Shown here: positions 48,601 to 57,899 of the stretch, piece by piece
Layout of the letters: each line of letters opens with the position of its first letter
How positions within the stretch are numbered: position 1 is the first letter of the stretch
From: Nepenthes gracilis
Lineage: Eukaryota > Streptophyta > Magnoliopsida > Caryophyllales > Nepenthaceae
Assembly (NCBI GenBank): GCA_033239525.1
Contig: BSYO01000019.1
Location: forward strand, 5,833,087 to 5,897,086
Direction: 5' to 3'
Length of the DNA: 64,000 nucleotides
Notes under the pieces: model-generated
Told to the model about the DNA's origin: nothing
Database searches by the model: none
What the model saw: only the letters and a program-made list of their open reading frames with translations
Made by a program: the position numbers and the translations under genes

Positions 48601-50640
48601 TTTTTTTTTTCTACGGTGACAGAAACAACCTTTAGGAGGCAGTGGTGGTTATGGACCGGCAGAGGCACAATAAGGCTTTTGTAGGATGGCCAACGGGTGG
48701 TGGGACAATGGGCGGTGGTGGTATGGTGGGTTGCTGGTTGCGGGAAGTTGTGTGGCTAGTTATTGGGTGCGAGAAGGTGTTGTTGGTGGCAAAAGATAGG
48801 ATTTTTATCTCTGATGCCAATTTGATGCAGGGAGGAGGGAAAAAGTAGAGAGAAGAGTAATAGAGGGGTAGAAACATGAACAAAGACTAGAGGAATAGAG
48901 ATAAGAAGGAAAAACAACCAAGGGAGAGAGGGGGGAACGAAAGTATAATTGCTCAATTGTAATCAATTTATCAAATATTCATTCATTAATCAATCAATTG
49001 TTCTCCAAATAATAGTCCTAGGGATTCTTATATAGAGAATCCGATGTGAAAGAAAATTTGAAACAAAATCATAATCAAATAATTGAAAAAATAAAAAAGG
49101 AAATCAAATAAAATCAAATAAATGAAAATAAAATCACAACTAATTTGGAAAGCAAATAAAAACGAATCTTTATATTTGAAAGGCAAATAAAACTGAATAT
49201 TTGTTTTGGATGTCCGCATCAGATACCCTTGAATAAATAATAATGTTATTTCATAGTGAATTTGGGGCTACAGTTTTAGATCACAAAAATAATTTTGTGT
49301 AATACACAAATAAAACTACGTATATTTGACTCTTCAAAAACCTCACTGTTGGAGCTCATACAATAAGGCATAGTTTGAGGGTAAGCCTTACGCACCATAA
49401 AGCTGCTCTATTGTAACGTAGAGGTCATGAGTTCAGAACACAAAAATCGTCCTTCTGTAATGTCAGAGTTAAGGCTGTGGGCGTTTAATTCTTCCTGGAC
49501 TCACTGTGTGAGAACAATATGTTTTGGGCTACCCTTTTTTATCTTTTATTATTGACTTAGTTATAATTATGGCCAATTGGAGATTAGTTAAGACCAATTG
49601 GAATGTGTTCGAGGTATCATGAATTAATGGATTTGCATGACATTCAAAAGTTGAAGAAAATTTGTGAGAAAGATGTAGAGGATCAATATGTGGAAAATTT
49701 CAGAATATCTTGATATACAACACCTTTTATGGAGAATTGTGTTGTTCATGCTTTGTGATTGAAATATAACTAAAAATTGAAAGAAAATTATTATTAGACT
49801 AGTGTCAGATTTGTTGACGTTGTAGATCAAAATGCTGGGCAACAAACAATATATACAAAAGGTAAGCGATACTGAGATAAAATGTTAAGATAATAGTGCA
49901 GTCGCACTTAAAAGTAGTATTGAAGATATCCCCAAACTTTTATAAGCTGTAGTTATAGAAGATAGAATGAGGGAAGAACATCGAAGGCAGTTCAAATAAT
50001 TAAAACGTTGGCTAAATAAAGTATCTGTGAGGAAAGAATCTTTAGTTCTGGTTGGAGAAATAAAAGAATATATAAACCTAGAAAAATAGAATATGAGGTG
50101 ATAAAAAATGATTTCAAATTGCTTATAATCTCAAAAAATATTATACTCAATTAAGTAAAATGGTGAAAGTAAATTCATATAGCTAACCCCACTTATTAGA
50201 CTCTGAGGCGGCGGCAGTGTTGTGGGTGGGGTGGAGATCTAATTATCCAGAATGATTCTCATGGCAGCATTTTGAAATGTAGACCTAACACAGCTATCTA
50301 GTAAAATTTTTCCTTACAGTTCTAAACATGGATGACTTATTTACTGTTTTGTGATTTGTTTGGTTTCATAATGTTGCAAGATTCTGAGACAGATAGGAGT
50401 GGAATGACATTCAAAGAACACCGGCGAGTACACTATGACGAGTTCCTAATAGTGAAGGAACTTCGACAGAAGGGCTCTTTTCTTGAGGATGAAGATGACG
50501 ATGATGAAAATGGCAATGCAGGAAAGGAAGGCAGATCTAATTCATCTCCGGAGATCCATGCCCGTGTTAGAGACTTAGACATTGATGGAGGCAGCCATTC
50601 GAGTTCAGCTCATCAACCTTCTCCAAGTAATGGAAGTTAG
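27636..50640 (+). CDS. Protein phosphatase inhibitor 2 family protein (plant I-2 type), 186 aa, 4 coding exons
   Basis: I-2 proteins bind and inhibit the catalytic subunit of protein phosphatase 1. Exons: 27636-27640 (ATGAA), 29421-29539, 30036-30212 and 50381-50640 (TAG). They sum to 561 nt with phases 2, 1 and 1 that fit together. Exon 2 encodes [20 protein letters not shown] and EPKTPYHPM, the PP1-binding N-terminal block; exon 3 starts SLSP and ends in an acidic patch; exon 4 has [20 protein letters not shown], the C-terminal inhibitory block (HYNE-like, here HYDE), and an acidic tail DEDDDDENG. In the body of exon 2 no in-frame ATG precedes the conserved block. The donor GTAAGT at 27641 after ATGAA restores M-K-N-R-G, as in plant homologues, so I chose that start. 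Intron 3 is about 20.2 kb and packed with mobile DNA. Exons 2-4 are firm; the first exon is inferred. Confidence 0.82.
27850..28560. other. Unexplained GC-richer segment in intron 1 of the I-2 gene
   Basis: It is less AT-rich than its surroundings. The phrase GCTCGACCCACGTTTAAGTGCT recurs as GCTCGATCCACGCTTGAGCTCC 60 bases on, with more CTTGAGC words around. A TATA-like TTTATATATAG lies at 28203. No protein match was recognised. It could be an LTR or TRIM fragment, or an alternative promoter for the I-2 gene. The rest of intron 1 (28560-29420) is ordinary T-rich intron. Confidence 0.3.
29655..29935 (+). repeat. GATAT repeat, copy 8
   Basis: TATCGATATTAG, ATCGATATATTACAATAT, CGATATTATCGTAG and CAATACCGATACATATGAGC words, ending about 100 bases before the I-2 exon at 30036. 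Same family as in the MSH3 introns. Confidence 0.6.
30380..30590 (+). repeat. GATAT repeat, copy 9 (with core), next to a (GT)n run
   Basis: Family core ATGGATGAAAATATCAGTATC at 30399, then GTTGC-spacer and later TATTGGCCGATATTTCATC. A (GT)n microsatellite lies at 30360-30375 directly before it. It lies near the 5' end of the 20-kb I-2 intron. Confidence 0.6.
30780..31005 (+). repeat. Tandem duplication of about 115 bp
   Basis: Two diverged units in direct order, each with TTTTCTGGGAAAC.TTC, AATGATTTTCATGCATG and GGATTC.TGTG.TTGTGTT. Units about 30783-30897 and 30898-31005. The remaining DNA to about 31640 is plain intron with nothing recognised. Confidence 0.6.
31640..32400 (-). repeat. Terminal repeat L1 of the movement-protein element
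   Basis: Matches 37725-38405 over GGACTTCAGTAC..GTAGACAGAGG, AACCTCACAACACTCGAA, and the far end GCAAATTGTTAGAAGAAAAC. It holds a minus-strand TATATAAGG at about 32014 and a nearby internal duplication of TAGGTAACTATCTCTTCGTT (32117, 32161). Confidence 0.75.
32400..33780 (-). pseudogene. C-terminal coding region of unit R1
   Basis: Read on the minus strand: a proline/threonine/serine-rich start at 33780 ([20 protein letters not shown]), then segments with [16 protein letters not shown] (33290) and, after a frame change near 33250, a Trp-rich stretch. A region with two KWW/PWI-type motifs follows near 33040-32950, and last an acidic/Ser-rich tail near 32500. The same order appears in unit R2 at 38405-39790. 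Its function is unknown. Confidence 0.5.
34433..35410 (-). pseudogene. Long open segment of unknown function in unit R1
   Basis: The longest uninterrupted frame in the repeat-rich intron (325 codons). It is low in complexity, rich in Ser, Leu, Asn and Thr, and starts [15 protein letters not shown]. It contains [20 protein letters not shown] and [20 protein letters not shown], both found again in unit R2 (40891-40586). The last part (after about 34640) turns into simple FNPNLT-type repeats. No family was recognised. Confidence 0.5.
36271..37280 (-). pseudogene. Viral movement protein-like (30K/caulimovirid type) region of unit R1
   Basis: The C-terminal part is open at 36807-36271 ([20 protein letters not shown], then [20 protein letters not shown]). 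The conserved core lies upstream at about 37160-36850 and matches the plus-strand copy in R3, which shows [17 protein letters not shown], an L-R-D motif and a PNFTIDLKD block. These match the general layout of plant-virus 30K movement proteins, which widen plasmodesmata. Single-base breaks interrupt it, so it is not a working gene. Read only as a relic. Confidence 0.65.
37725..38405 (-). repeat. Terminal repeat L2, shared between units R1 and R2
   Basis: It lies between the two tandem units. On the minus strand it shows TGACGTC at 38267-38273, then TATATAAGG at about 38124-38132, then a leader of about 400 bases to the primer site near 37727. The order of a TGACG box, TATATAAGG and a long leader recalls caulimovirid promoters, but TGACG is TGGCG in L1 and L3. 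Confidence 0.7.
38405..40838 (-). mobile_element. Truncated second unit R2 of the movement-protein element
   Basis: It is collinear with 32400-34830 of R1 over its full length, with the same frames, including [15 protein letters not shown] and [20 protein letters not shown] segments. It breaks off abruptly at about 40838, where the sequence switches to the inverted unit R3. R1 and R2 therefore form a direct tandem sharing L2. Confidence 0.75.
40838..42568 (+). mobile_element. Inverted, truncated unit R3 of the movement-protein element
   Basis: Plus strand: 40838-41015 is open ([20 protein letters not shown] ... [13 protein letters not shown], stop) and has no counterpart in R1 or R2. It is followed by an A tract, terminal repeat L3 (about 41042-41665), a primer site TTGGTATTAGAGAC at about 41668, and the movement-protein core at about 41990-42560 ([18 protein letters not shown], then [16 protein letters not shown]). 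It ends at 42568, where a GATAT repeat begins. The movement-protein frame is the best preserved of the copies but is truncated and has a break near 42430. Confidence 0.65.
42570..42745. repeat. GATAT repeat, copy 10, abutting unit R3
   Basis: CCGGCCGATATTTTGAATATCGATTGATATATTG, split by a diverged core ACGGAGAATATTGATG and ending ACCGATATTTTTATAT. It starts exactly where the R3 homology stops, so it marks either the insertion point or the breakpoint of that unit. Confidence 0.6.
42857..43602 (-). mobile_element. Dimeric TRIM element with perfect 5-bp target-site duplication
   Basis: Four LTR copies of up to about 128 bp (TGATGCGTGCACAAGTCC ... GGACACACATCA): 42857-42984, 43131-43251, 43253-43323 (internally deleted) and 43492-43602. 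Two short internal segments separate them. The right one carries a minus-strand primer-like ATGGTACTTTCATTGAG at 43475-43491 and repeated AGGTAGCCCTCT words. The pentamer ATATT flanks the whole unit at 42852-42856 and 43603-43607. The layout LTR-int-LTR-LTR-int-LTR suggests a tandem dimer that inserted once, or grew by unequal exchange after insertion. It has no coding capacity. Confidence 0.8.
43810..44194 (-). repeat. 3' LTR of the Ty3/gypsy element in the I-2 intron
   Basis: Starts TGATGTAGGGAGGAGGG and ends CCGCATCG; the final A of the usual CA end is G. It matches 48823-49221 with moderate divergence. Open frames across it (such as minus 43949-43674) are chance products of the polypurine-rich sequence. 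Confidence 0.87.
44195..48822 (-). pseudogene. Decayed gag-pol of the Ty3/gypsy element in the I-2 intron
   Basis: Minus strand, 5' to 3': a low-complexity gag start (48800-48640), a zinc knuckle with all four ligands (47190-47150), a protease-like [16 protein letters not shown] segment (about 46850), RT with VYFDDILIY (46050-46024), RNase H pieces, integrase core (about 45050-44850) and a C-terminal tail [12 protein letters not shown] near 44550. No frame longer than about 100 codons survives. Confidence 0.78.
48823..49221 (-). repeat. 5' LTR of the Ty3/gypsy element in the I-2 intron
   Basis: Starts TGATGCAGGGAGG and ends TGTCCGCATCA, directly followed by the TSD copy GATAC. A TTCTTATATAGAGAATCC TATA-like region is shared with the partner LTR. 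Confidence 0.88.
49345..49545 (+). mobile_element. SINE-like retroposon (Au-SINE type)
   Basis: GAGGTCATGAGTTCAGAACA resembles a pol III B box. It is followed by GTTAAGGCTGTGGGCG, CTTCCTGGACTCACTGTGTG and the end TTTTGGGCTACCCTTTTTT, in the order of Au-type plant SINEs with their poly-T tail. A second TTTGAGGGTAAGCCTTACG upstream (49374) may be part of an adjoining copy. It is strongly diverged. Confidence 0.5.
49546..50330. other. Ordinary intron sequence upstream of the last I-2 exon
   Basis: AT-rich, no coding potential and no repeat recognised, apart from a short GCGGCGGCAGTGTTG patch at 50210. Confidence 0.4.
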
Positions 50641-50924
50641 AAGCCACAGAGCAGGGCAAACTTTGATTGAGTGATGACTTTTTTTTTCTCTTTGGTTGGA
50701 ATTGGCTGTTTGACTACACTGTGATTGTCCATATTCTGCAATGAAAAATGTTTTAGAAATGTTCTGTAGTTGCTTTTGGAATACGCTCGAGTAATGTAGC
50801 ATTCATCCATCTATTTATCATTATGTATGTATGGATAGATGTTACGTTATTGAAAGTGTCCAAAGATGAGATAAGGGCGTCATGTTGATTTGAATGGGAG
50901 GCGCTGCGACACTGTAAGGACCTC

Positions 50925-51115
50925 GCAGCCCCTTTGATGCCCGTGGTGCCGTTGGATTTCAAATCGAAAGGTTCACTTTTTTTGATTTAAAAAAAATAAA
51001 AAAATATTTTTTTTATTTTCTTTTTTTTTTATTGTTTATTAAAGAAAAAATGCGAGCTGTTGGATTTGAGACCCAACGATATTGCAGGGGTTGCAACGTC
51101 CGTACGAAATTTTTG
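50925..51115. mobile_element. MITE-like imperfect hairpin downstream of the I-2 gene
   Basis: GCCGTTGGATTTCAAATCG on the left pairs with GATTTGAGACCCAACG on the right across an A/T-rich loop. The arms continue weakly as CGCAGCCCCTTTG against GCAGGGGTTGC. Small size, terminal inverted repeats and no ORF fit a MITE. No clear target-site duplication was found. Confidence 0.4.
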
Positions 51116-52968
51116 TTCAGATTTACCGTTTGAGGGGAATATATGACTGTGATCAGTATGATTTTTCACATCTGTTCTGTTATGTTGTATAGTAGGAAAT
51201 TTTTATTTTTTATGCAATGCTAATTTTCCAATTAAATTATATTACTATCTTATATTTTTATTTTCTTGGTTTGGATTGAATTTACATTTATTTAATTAAT
51301 AAACCAGGGATTTTATTTGTAAAATGAAATAAAAATTTTGACTTTAGAAATTTTGATTTGATACAATATTTTCGTATTTAAATTAAGTTAAAAATGAATT
51401 TTATCCGCTTTGTATTTTTAATAATTATTATTTAATTTTTAAATATTATATTAGATGAATGTTCGGTTTGATTTTTAAAATTGATCATGCATGTACTCTT
51501 CCATGATACGTAAAGGGCTTTTTGGTCAAAGTGAAGAGAAGTTTAATAATAGACAATAAATAGTAATGGTCAATTCTCAATTAATATGAATTGTAAGCCG
51601 GACATTACATAAAAGTTTATTATTTTTATTGTCTGTAAATTTGTTTTATTATTTTTTATAAATATTATATTTTTATGTATGCAACAAAACTTTAAAAATA
51701 TTATATTTAATTATCTCAAATGTATCATTTATTTTTATATAAACCTATTAAATAAATAAATAAATAAAATATTATATCATTAAAAATATTTTAAAATTAA
51801 TAAAAATACTCTTGTAACTCTATGAAAAAAAAAATCACAAATATCCATAACTTTAGAATTTTATTTTAGAGAATTGTTAACGTAAATTTAAATTTTTAGA
51901 CTTTTTATGAACTTAATAGTCAAAATTATAAGTTAAATGAATAAATAGTATAAATTATATTAAACTATTTAAATAATTATTTAATTTTTATATTTTTTTA
52001 ATTTAATTTTTGTAAGTTTATAAGGGATATAAAAATTTGTATTTCATAACCACAACAGCTTATGAGTTTTTTTTTATTTTAACTATCAAAATACTTGTTT
52101 AAAAAAAATAAGACAGTTTTAGAAAACTATTGATTATTCAATGGAAAGTATTTACAAAAATAATAATTCCTTTTTATCATATTTTTTAGAAAAGGCATTC
52201 CCATTATATTTTTTGACGTTTATTAAATATAAAAAATTTAAATTATTAGATAGATTAATCAAGAATTAATAAATATTTTTGGTCATTGACAGTGTAAGTC
52301 AATAGTGATATTTTATAATCAAGAAAATATGTTTGTTCACCATCAAGTGGTCATTGATATTTCTAACCGATATCAGAATCAATGGCATTGACCAGGGAGC
52401 CTTGCCACGGCCGGCCGCGAATCAAAGCCGAGCATTTTTTTTATTTAATTTACAAATGAAGAAAAAAAAATGCGATTCTCAAAGATTTGATCAAGATGGA
52501 AGGAGTGAAAGATAGGTTGCCGCATTAGTGTAGCGTAGGGCCCCTTGGCCACATTGACAGTGGCGATGGTGTCTGCCTATTGGTGTTTAATATAGAAGAG
52601 TGACAGTTGGCCCTAATAGCCGTATTTTTAAGAAGATATGAGATAGAAAGATATATGTAAGATATTCTCATGGATTCCGGTTCTAATAGTTATAATTCAC
52701 ACTTTAAGCATAAAAATACATTCAAAGGCATATAATTAGTTAGATAATTGATAATTCTTGGCGCTTCACTTAGCAGTATAAGAAAAACTTAACTAATATT
52801 TATAAAAAACCCAACTCTGATTTGTCGGTATCGGTTTTGGTGCCGTCAAAAACACCATGCCTTGGATTATAAGAAACAATAGATCACACCCTACTCAATA
52901 AGCATAGCTATGGTTTGACATGAACTAATCATTGATCGGTCTAACCATGACTTTACAACCACCTCCCA
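51116..52968. other. AT-rich intergenic DNA between the I-2 and IQD genes
   Basis: The two genes converge here. No ORF, RNA gene or recognisable element was seen. The patch at 52380-52630 is less AT-rich (GGGAGCCTTGCCACGGCCGG, GTAGGGCCCCTTGGCC) but shows no coding pattern. Confidence 0.4.
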
Positions 52969-55900
52969 TCATGAAATGCTCCGATAAAACTTGAACCAAG
53001 TGCTATCCTTTGAACCACCAACCGTGGTGAGGGCATCATGAAAGGGAATCGCAAGTCGATCTGGATGGCCAGAACCCGAGCACGGTTTTCTCATGGAGTT
53101 AGTCCTAGGGTCCGAATCGCTGCTCCTAGAATGACTAGTTGTGTTCGGAAAAGCATAAGTAAACCTCCTAGTTGAGTGAGGCTTCTCGAAATCCAGCCTT
53201 TGTCGCGGTGTGCTATGGGACCGAACTTTAGCCTGAGATGATTTCGTGTCAGCCATGTAGCTAGGATGGCTAGCCATGCAGCTGGTTCCGAAGCTTCTTG
53301 AGCCTCTACTACTACTTCCCGGCCTAGACAGTATAGAATATGCCTGTGGGCTGTCCTCGACACTGCACACTTCTAGTGGGAAACATAGGGATCTTAACGG
53401 CGACACTCCCACATCAGAGAACGGACTTGCGTTCGATCTCTGAGGATTCGTGGACAAATAGTTTGCAAGATTGTCGGACGTTGCAAAACTATGATCATAG
53501 CAGTCCTTGGTTGAAATGTGGATCCGGTTTGTTCCCTCAGGGCTTGATCGAGCTCTCCTGCTATCCACCTCAACGACCTTATCGTTCTTTTCAACGTCGG
53601 TGAACTTGACTTCAAGCGATCCTTGGCCGCTCCAATCTTCGAACCAAGTTGTACCTAATTGTGTTTGCTCGGATCTCCTCGTCACTCTCATGTTCGATAA
53701 AACGCCACATCTCTGCATAAAAAAAGAAAACAAATGCTCATAATTCGGGTTTGTGAGGTGCACAATGCCCGTATGGATAAAGTAAGGCTATTCTGCTACT
53801 AATGAAACCAAATCGAAAGAAAATAAAAAGCAATACCGGTTGGATCGAGTGGTCATGGTTCTTAGTATTGCTTCGAACGGGTCGTTGAATTTCATTTTTG
53901 ACACTCTGAAGGTCCTGCAGATTTAACACTTAGCACACTAAGTGGGCATCTAATATAAGCATGCATCCTGCTGTGGTTTTTGATGTTTCAAAAAATTGTT
54001 AATCTAATAAATTAAACCGAAATTGATAAATTTAAACTGAAAAACAAGATAGTTGAACCATTTGGCTCAGTTTCCATATGTTAAAATTTTATCAGGTTTT
54101 GGTTCAATTTTGGATTATTGATTTTTTTAGCTAGCGGGTACCCGAACCAAATATATATTTGCAGAAAAAAACACTAGAACTCGTGAGTCATAATGTCTTA
54201 TTTAGAATACTGCATGATTATGAACCGATCAAACCGATTTGGATCAAAAAAAGTGAGAATATTAATTACTGGTCTCATCCGTTCCACTTGCCACTCGACG
54301 CTAACGACATCGGTCCATGCTGCTCAAAATTTGGTCGAAGGAATTCAGGTTGGTCTACCCACCAATTCTCTGCCATCATCCCTAGCCGGCCATATTTTTA
54401 ATAATACTTACACTCGTAATACTTATTTTATATATAATTTATTCTTTTTTAATAATCAAATATTATGTAGCTATTCTATACTATCCATAGTAGTAACAAA
54501 GGAAGAAGAGGAACAAAGCAAGAGTGAAATAGGCCGACTTACAAGATATGAAAATTCTGAATTTTGAGCTCTGTTTGCCCTGGCTCGAGCCTGGAGTCGG
54601 ACCATCGCTTGCATTTGGCGGAGAATATCGGCGCTTCGTTTTCGGACAATGTAGCCCCTCACAAGAGCTTGAAGCTTAACCAATCCCCTGAGGGCCCTCA
54701 ATGCCCTCCTTGCCTTGATTATTAGCCAAGAAAAGGAGACAAGTCACAAAGCCTAAACCTATCTTTAATAGGATAAATCAAACCTATCATTAGCCCATTT
54801 GTACTGCAAGGAAAGATTGCTGAGACAATATCTCTATAACATAAATATAAGACTGTTTGTAGTCTATCATTTTCAAAGCTTATATAATGAATAAAATTTC
54901 GTACATTGGCCCACCTAATAAATGTCAGTATTTTGGTTGTAGTCTTAACCGTAAACAATGGAGGCCACTAAAGGGACCACACGAGCAAAGAAAGTGAAGG
55001 TCAAAGTTTAATTAAAATCTTAATATAACGAAAAATTATTTAAATTATAATTATTTATCTAAAATTAATAATTTAAATTTAAAAAATAATTAATTCTATT
55101 TCATAAGAGAAGGGAGCCTCATTAGCTATGTGGGAAGGGCATTTGGGCTGAGGGCCTAACTGTAATTTTAGCCCAGCAGTTTTTCAGATGGCTGAGAATC
55201 CTTTTCCATATTTTCAGAGGAACATGTTTAGGATTTTTGACCAATAATTTTATAATTTTATTATTTTTAATATAATAAATTTAAAATAATTATATTATTA
55301 ATTTTTATTAAAAATATAAAAAAAGTAATTAATTGAATAAAAAGTAAGTGAGTTAAAATAATTAATAAAAAATTTTAATATGGTTAATTACAAAATTTTT
55401 AATGAAATTAATTAAAAATATTAGTTTAAATATTATATATTAAACGTATAATTATTAAAACAAAATTTAGAGACGCATTTTTAAAGATGTTTTCCTCCTA
55501 AAGATGTCATCAAATGACAGAAATGCCCTCCACAGACAAAGTGTCATAATGAATTACAAACTTAGCAAGGAGAAAAACAGAGGCCCACTTTGGTCAAATA
55601 CCACATGCGACGCTTCAAATTACCAAAAACCCCTAGATTAGCACATCAGTACGGATCCAAGCTTCTTATGGTTTTAACAATTGCGACCGTTGGAGTTGGT
55701 CACAACGGCTAATAACAATAATTGATTAAAATTAAAACCTTTTATATAAAAATTATTATTTAAAACCTTTTATATAAAAATTATTATTTTTAATATTTTA
55801 ATATAAATATGAATTTTAAATAAAAATACTAAAATTTTATATGACTATGGTCCGATTTAAATTACCGGCTTTGAATTTGAACAAATTTAAATTTTTTTAA

Positions 55901-56717
55901 CCTAAATAGTCGGATTCAAGAAGGTATTTAAAGATCATAACTTTTATTTAAACTCGATCTGATTCGATCTAAATTTAATTTTAATCAGATTTAAAAAATA
56001 TATCTGTCAATATTCTATTTTATAATTAAATGTTAAGAGTTAGGATAATTAGAATATTATAAGTATTTTTTGTTTCTTATAATATTGAAAAAATTGAAAA
56101 TGAATTAAAAAGTTAAAATAAAGGTTATATTAGATATTTTTTATATCATGATACAAAAATATGAAAAATTGGGTGAATTTATTTATATAGTTTAAAATAA
56201 AATTAATACTTATGAAAAATAGTTTAAAATTAATAAGTAAATAATACAAAGTAATTAAAAAATGCTTTTTAATCAATTTTCTTTTTTTTAGATATATAAT
56301 TTTTCAAAAGTAATATTAGCATGTCAAGGGTAAAACAGTAAATCGAGGCAAGAACCTACTAACCAGATAACCCCGAAAAGCCGACTGTATTTTAACCGCC
56401 GCCAGATTCTCCAACGACCACGGCCGTCCGCCACCGCTACCGTGCTCCACGCGCGGTCTACCTCGCCCGCCGCTCGTCAATCGGACCACAGCCTCCGCCG
56501 CCTTCGCAGCCATTAAAGCTGCCTCGGCCACAGCTGCCGTAGCCGCAGCAACGGCCATGGCTTGCTCGCGGGGGTCCACATTGCCTCCACCTCCGTCATA
56601 CGAGGGATCCGTACACAAGCCTTGGCTGCGGCTGTCGGCGGTCGCCGCCTCCTGCGAATTGTGTCGCTTGTTTTTCCGGCCAAGGAGCTTGCTGAGCCAG
56701 TGGGGCGTTCTGCCCAT
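52969..56717 (-). CDS. IQ67-domain (IQD) calmodulin-binding protein, 448 aa
   Basis: IQD proteins bind calmodulin and associate with microtubules, membranes or the nucleus as scaffolds. Four minus-strand exons, all phase 0: 56717-56364 (ATG), 54713-54543, 53914-53837 and 53712-52969 (TGA). The N-terminus is [20 protein letters not shown], a basic start usual for the family. An Ala-rich helix follows (about residues 53-78). The IQ67 domain spans about 106-165: [41 protein letters not shown]. Its conserved phase-0 intron falls just after AFRGYL. The C-terminal half is Ser/Arg-rich with [12 protein letters not shown] near the end and is probably disordered. Exon 1 is much richer in GC than its surroundings. 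Exon borders rest on GT-AG sites and frame; the small third exon is the least certain. Confidence 0.9.
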
Positions 56718-56842
56718 GCCTCACTGCTGCTGGAGAAGCTCTGCCGAGAGCATATTGGGATGGAGAAGAAGTCCGTGATAAATCAAAAGAGTAGAGAGAG
56801 GGGGCGTACGAAAACGAAAGAAAAGACGGGGTGTTTGGGAAT

Positions 56843-56848
56843 CACGTG
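56843..56848 (-). promoter_or_regulatory. G-box (CACGTG) upstream of the IQD start codon
   Basis: A perfect CACGTG about 125 bp upstream of the ATG, within AATCACGTGCAG. G-boxes bind bZIP and bHLH factors. Whether it is in the promoter or the 5' UTR is unknown. Confidence 0.35.
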
Positions 56849-56899
56849 CAGGTTGGTTGCATTTTCTTTTTCTTTTTTTTTTGGAGTGTTTATTTCTAA

Positions 56900-57890
56900 A
56901 AAAATTAAAATAACAAAAAAATTTAAAAATATTTATAAATTAATTTTGGGAAAATATTTAAAAAATATTATGTAATATATAAAAAGTAGTAATATTAAGG
57001 GTATGTAATATTGTTTTTTATTTTTTGATAATTAAATAAAAGAATATGTTGGTTAAAAATTTATTTTCTTTTTAAATTTATATTTTATTTTTTGAATATA
57101 TAAATAAAAAAAATATTTGTTTACGTATTAAAGAATAGAATAATGTGTTTATTTTTTAGAATTTTTGAAAATTAACAAATCCTTAAGTTAAGGGAGGCTA
57201 CTGAATTTATAAATAAAAAATTTTTTTAATCTAATTAAATTATTTAATTCTCCTTTAGTTTTATTTTTTGAAATTAGATATATGTTTAGACATTATAGAG
57301 ATAAAATATAAAAAATAATATTAATTTTATATTAAATCTAATTTTTCTTAAAATTATATTACTTTACTCTTTACAAATAAATTTATTAAATTAGATAAAT
57401 ATTCTTTAACTAATTTAAATAAAATTGCGTACAAATCGATTAATTTAATCAAATATGATCATTAAAAAACGGGTTCTGGTTTTCTAATTAAAGTCAAAAT
57501 AAATGATAAAAATTAAATAAATTATTAAAAAATAAAATAAATTTTTACCTTTTTTTTTCTCAAGTAATTTATATTCTTAAAATGGTAAAAAAAACAAAAA
57601 AGAACATTAACATAAAGATTTAAACAAATTTTATAGTAGTCAATTATAAATAAATGTAGATATAGTGTTGTTGGGTTCAATGCTATTTTGAATTTGTTCA
57701 AGCCTATCATCCCAACCTATGAATGTTGTAGAAGGCCAAAAGTCAATCAATACGGGCCAACAACAGTGGATCTAATAGTACACAATTTAAGAAAAAAATT
57801 TAATCAATGTGTCTCAAATATGATATGGACTGTTCATGTCAGTTATTTAGGTGACTAGACAATGATGATATTAGAACCGACCAAAATTAG
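56900..57890. other. Very AT-rich DNA upstream of the IQD gene
   Basis: Probable promoter-distal intergenic DNA, with many TATAAAT-like words and no gene. Confidence 0.4.
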
Positions 57891-57899
57891 GATTTAATT

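Larger units (their letters stand above)
43810..49221 (-). mobile_element. Ty3/gypsy retrotransposon in the I-2 intron, perfect TSD GATAC
   Basis: LTRs at 43810-44194 and 48823-49221 (TGATG ... CCGCATCA) enclose 4.6 kb of minus-strand gag-pol. GATAC flanks it at 43805-43809 and 49222-49226. Next to the right LTR the minus strand reads TTGGCATCAGAGATA, a tRNA-Met-like primer site. Recognisable parts: a CCHC knuckle [14 protein letters not shown] at about 47190-47150, protease remnants (46900-46600), an intact RT active site VYFDDILIY at 46050-46024, and an integrase segment [14 protein letters not shown] near 44950. Many stops make it inactive. It was inserted into the already large I-2 intron. 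Confidence 0.88.

Noticed and set aside
56557..56975. Plus-strand open frames of 73 and 137 codons opposite IQD exon 1
   Set aside because: They are antisense shadows of the GC-rich first exon; the minus strand encodes the recognised IQD N-terminus.
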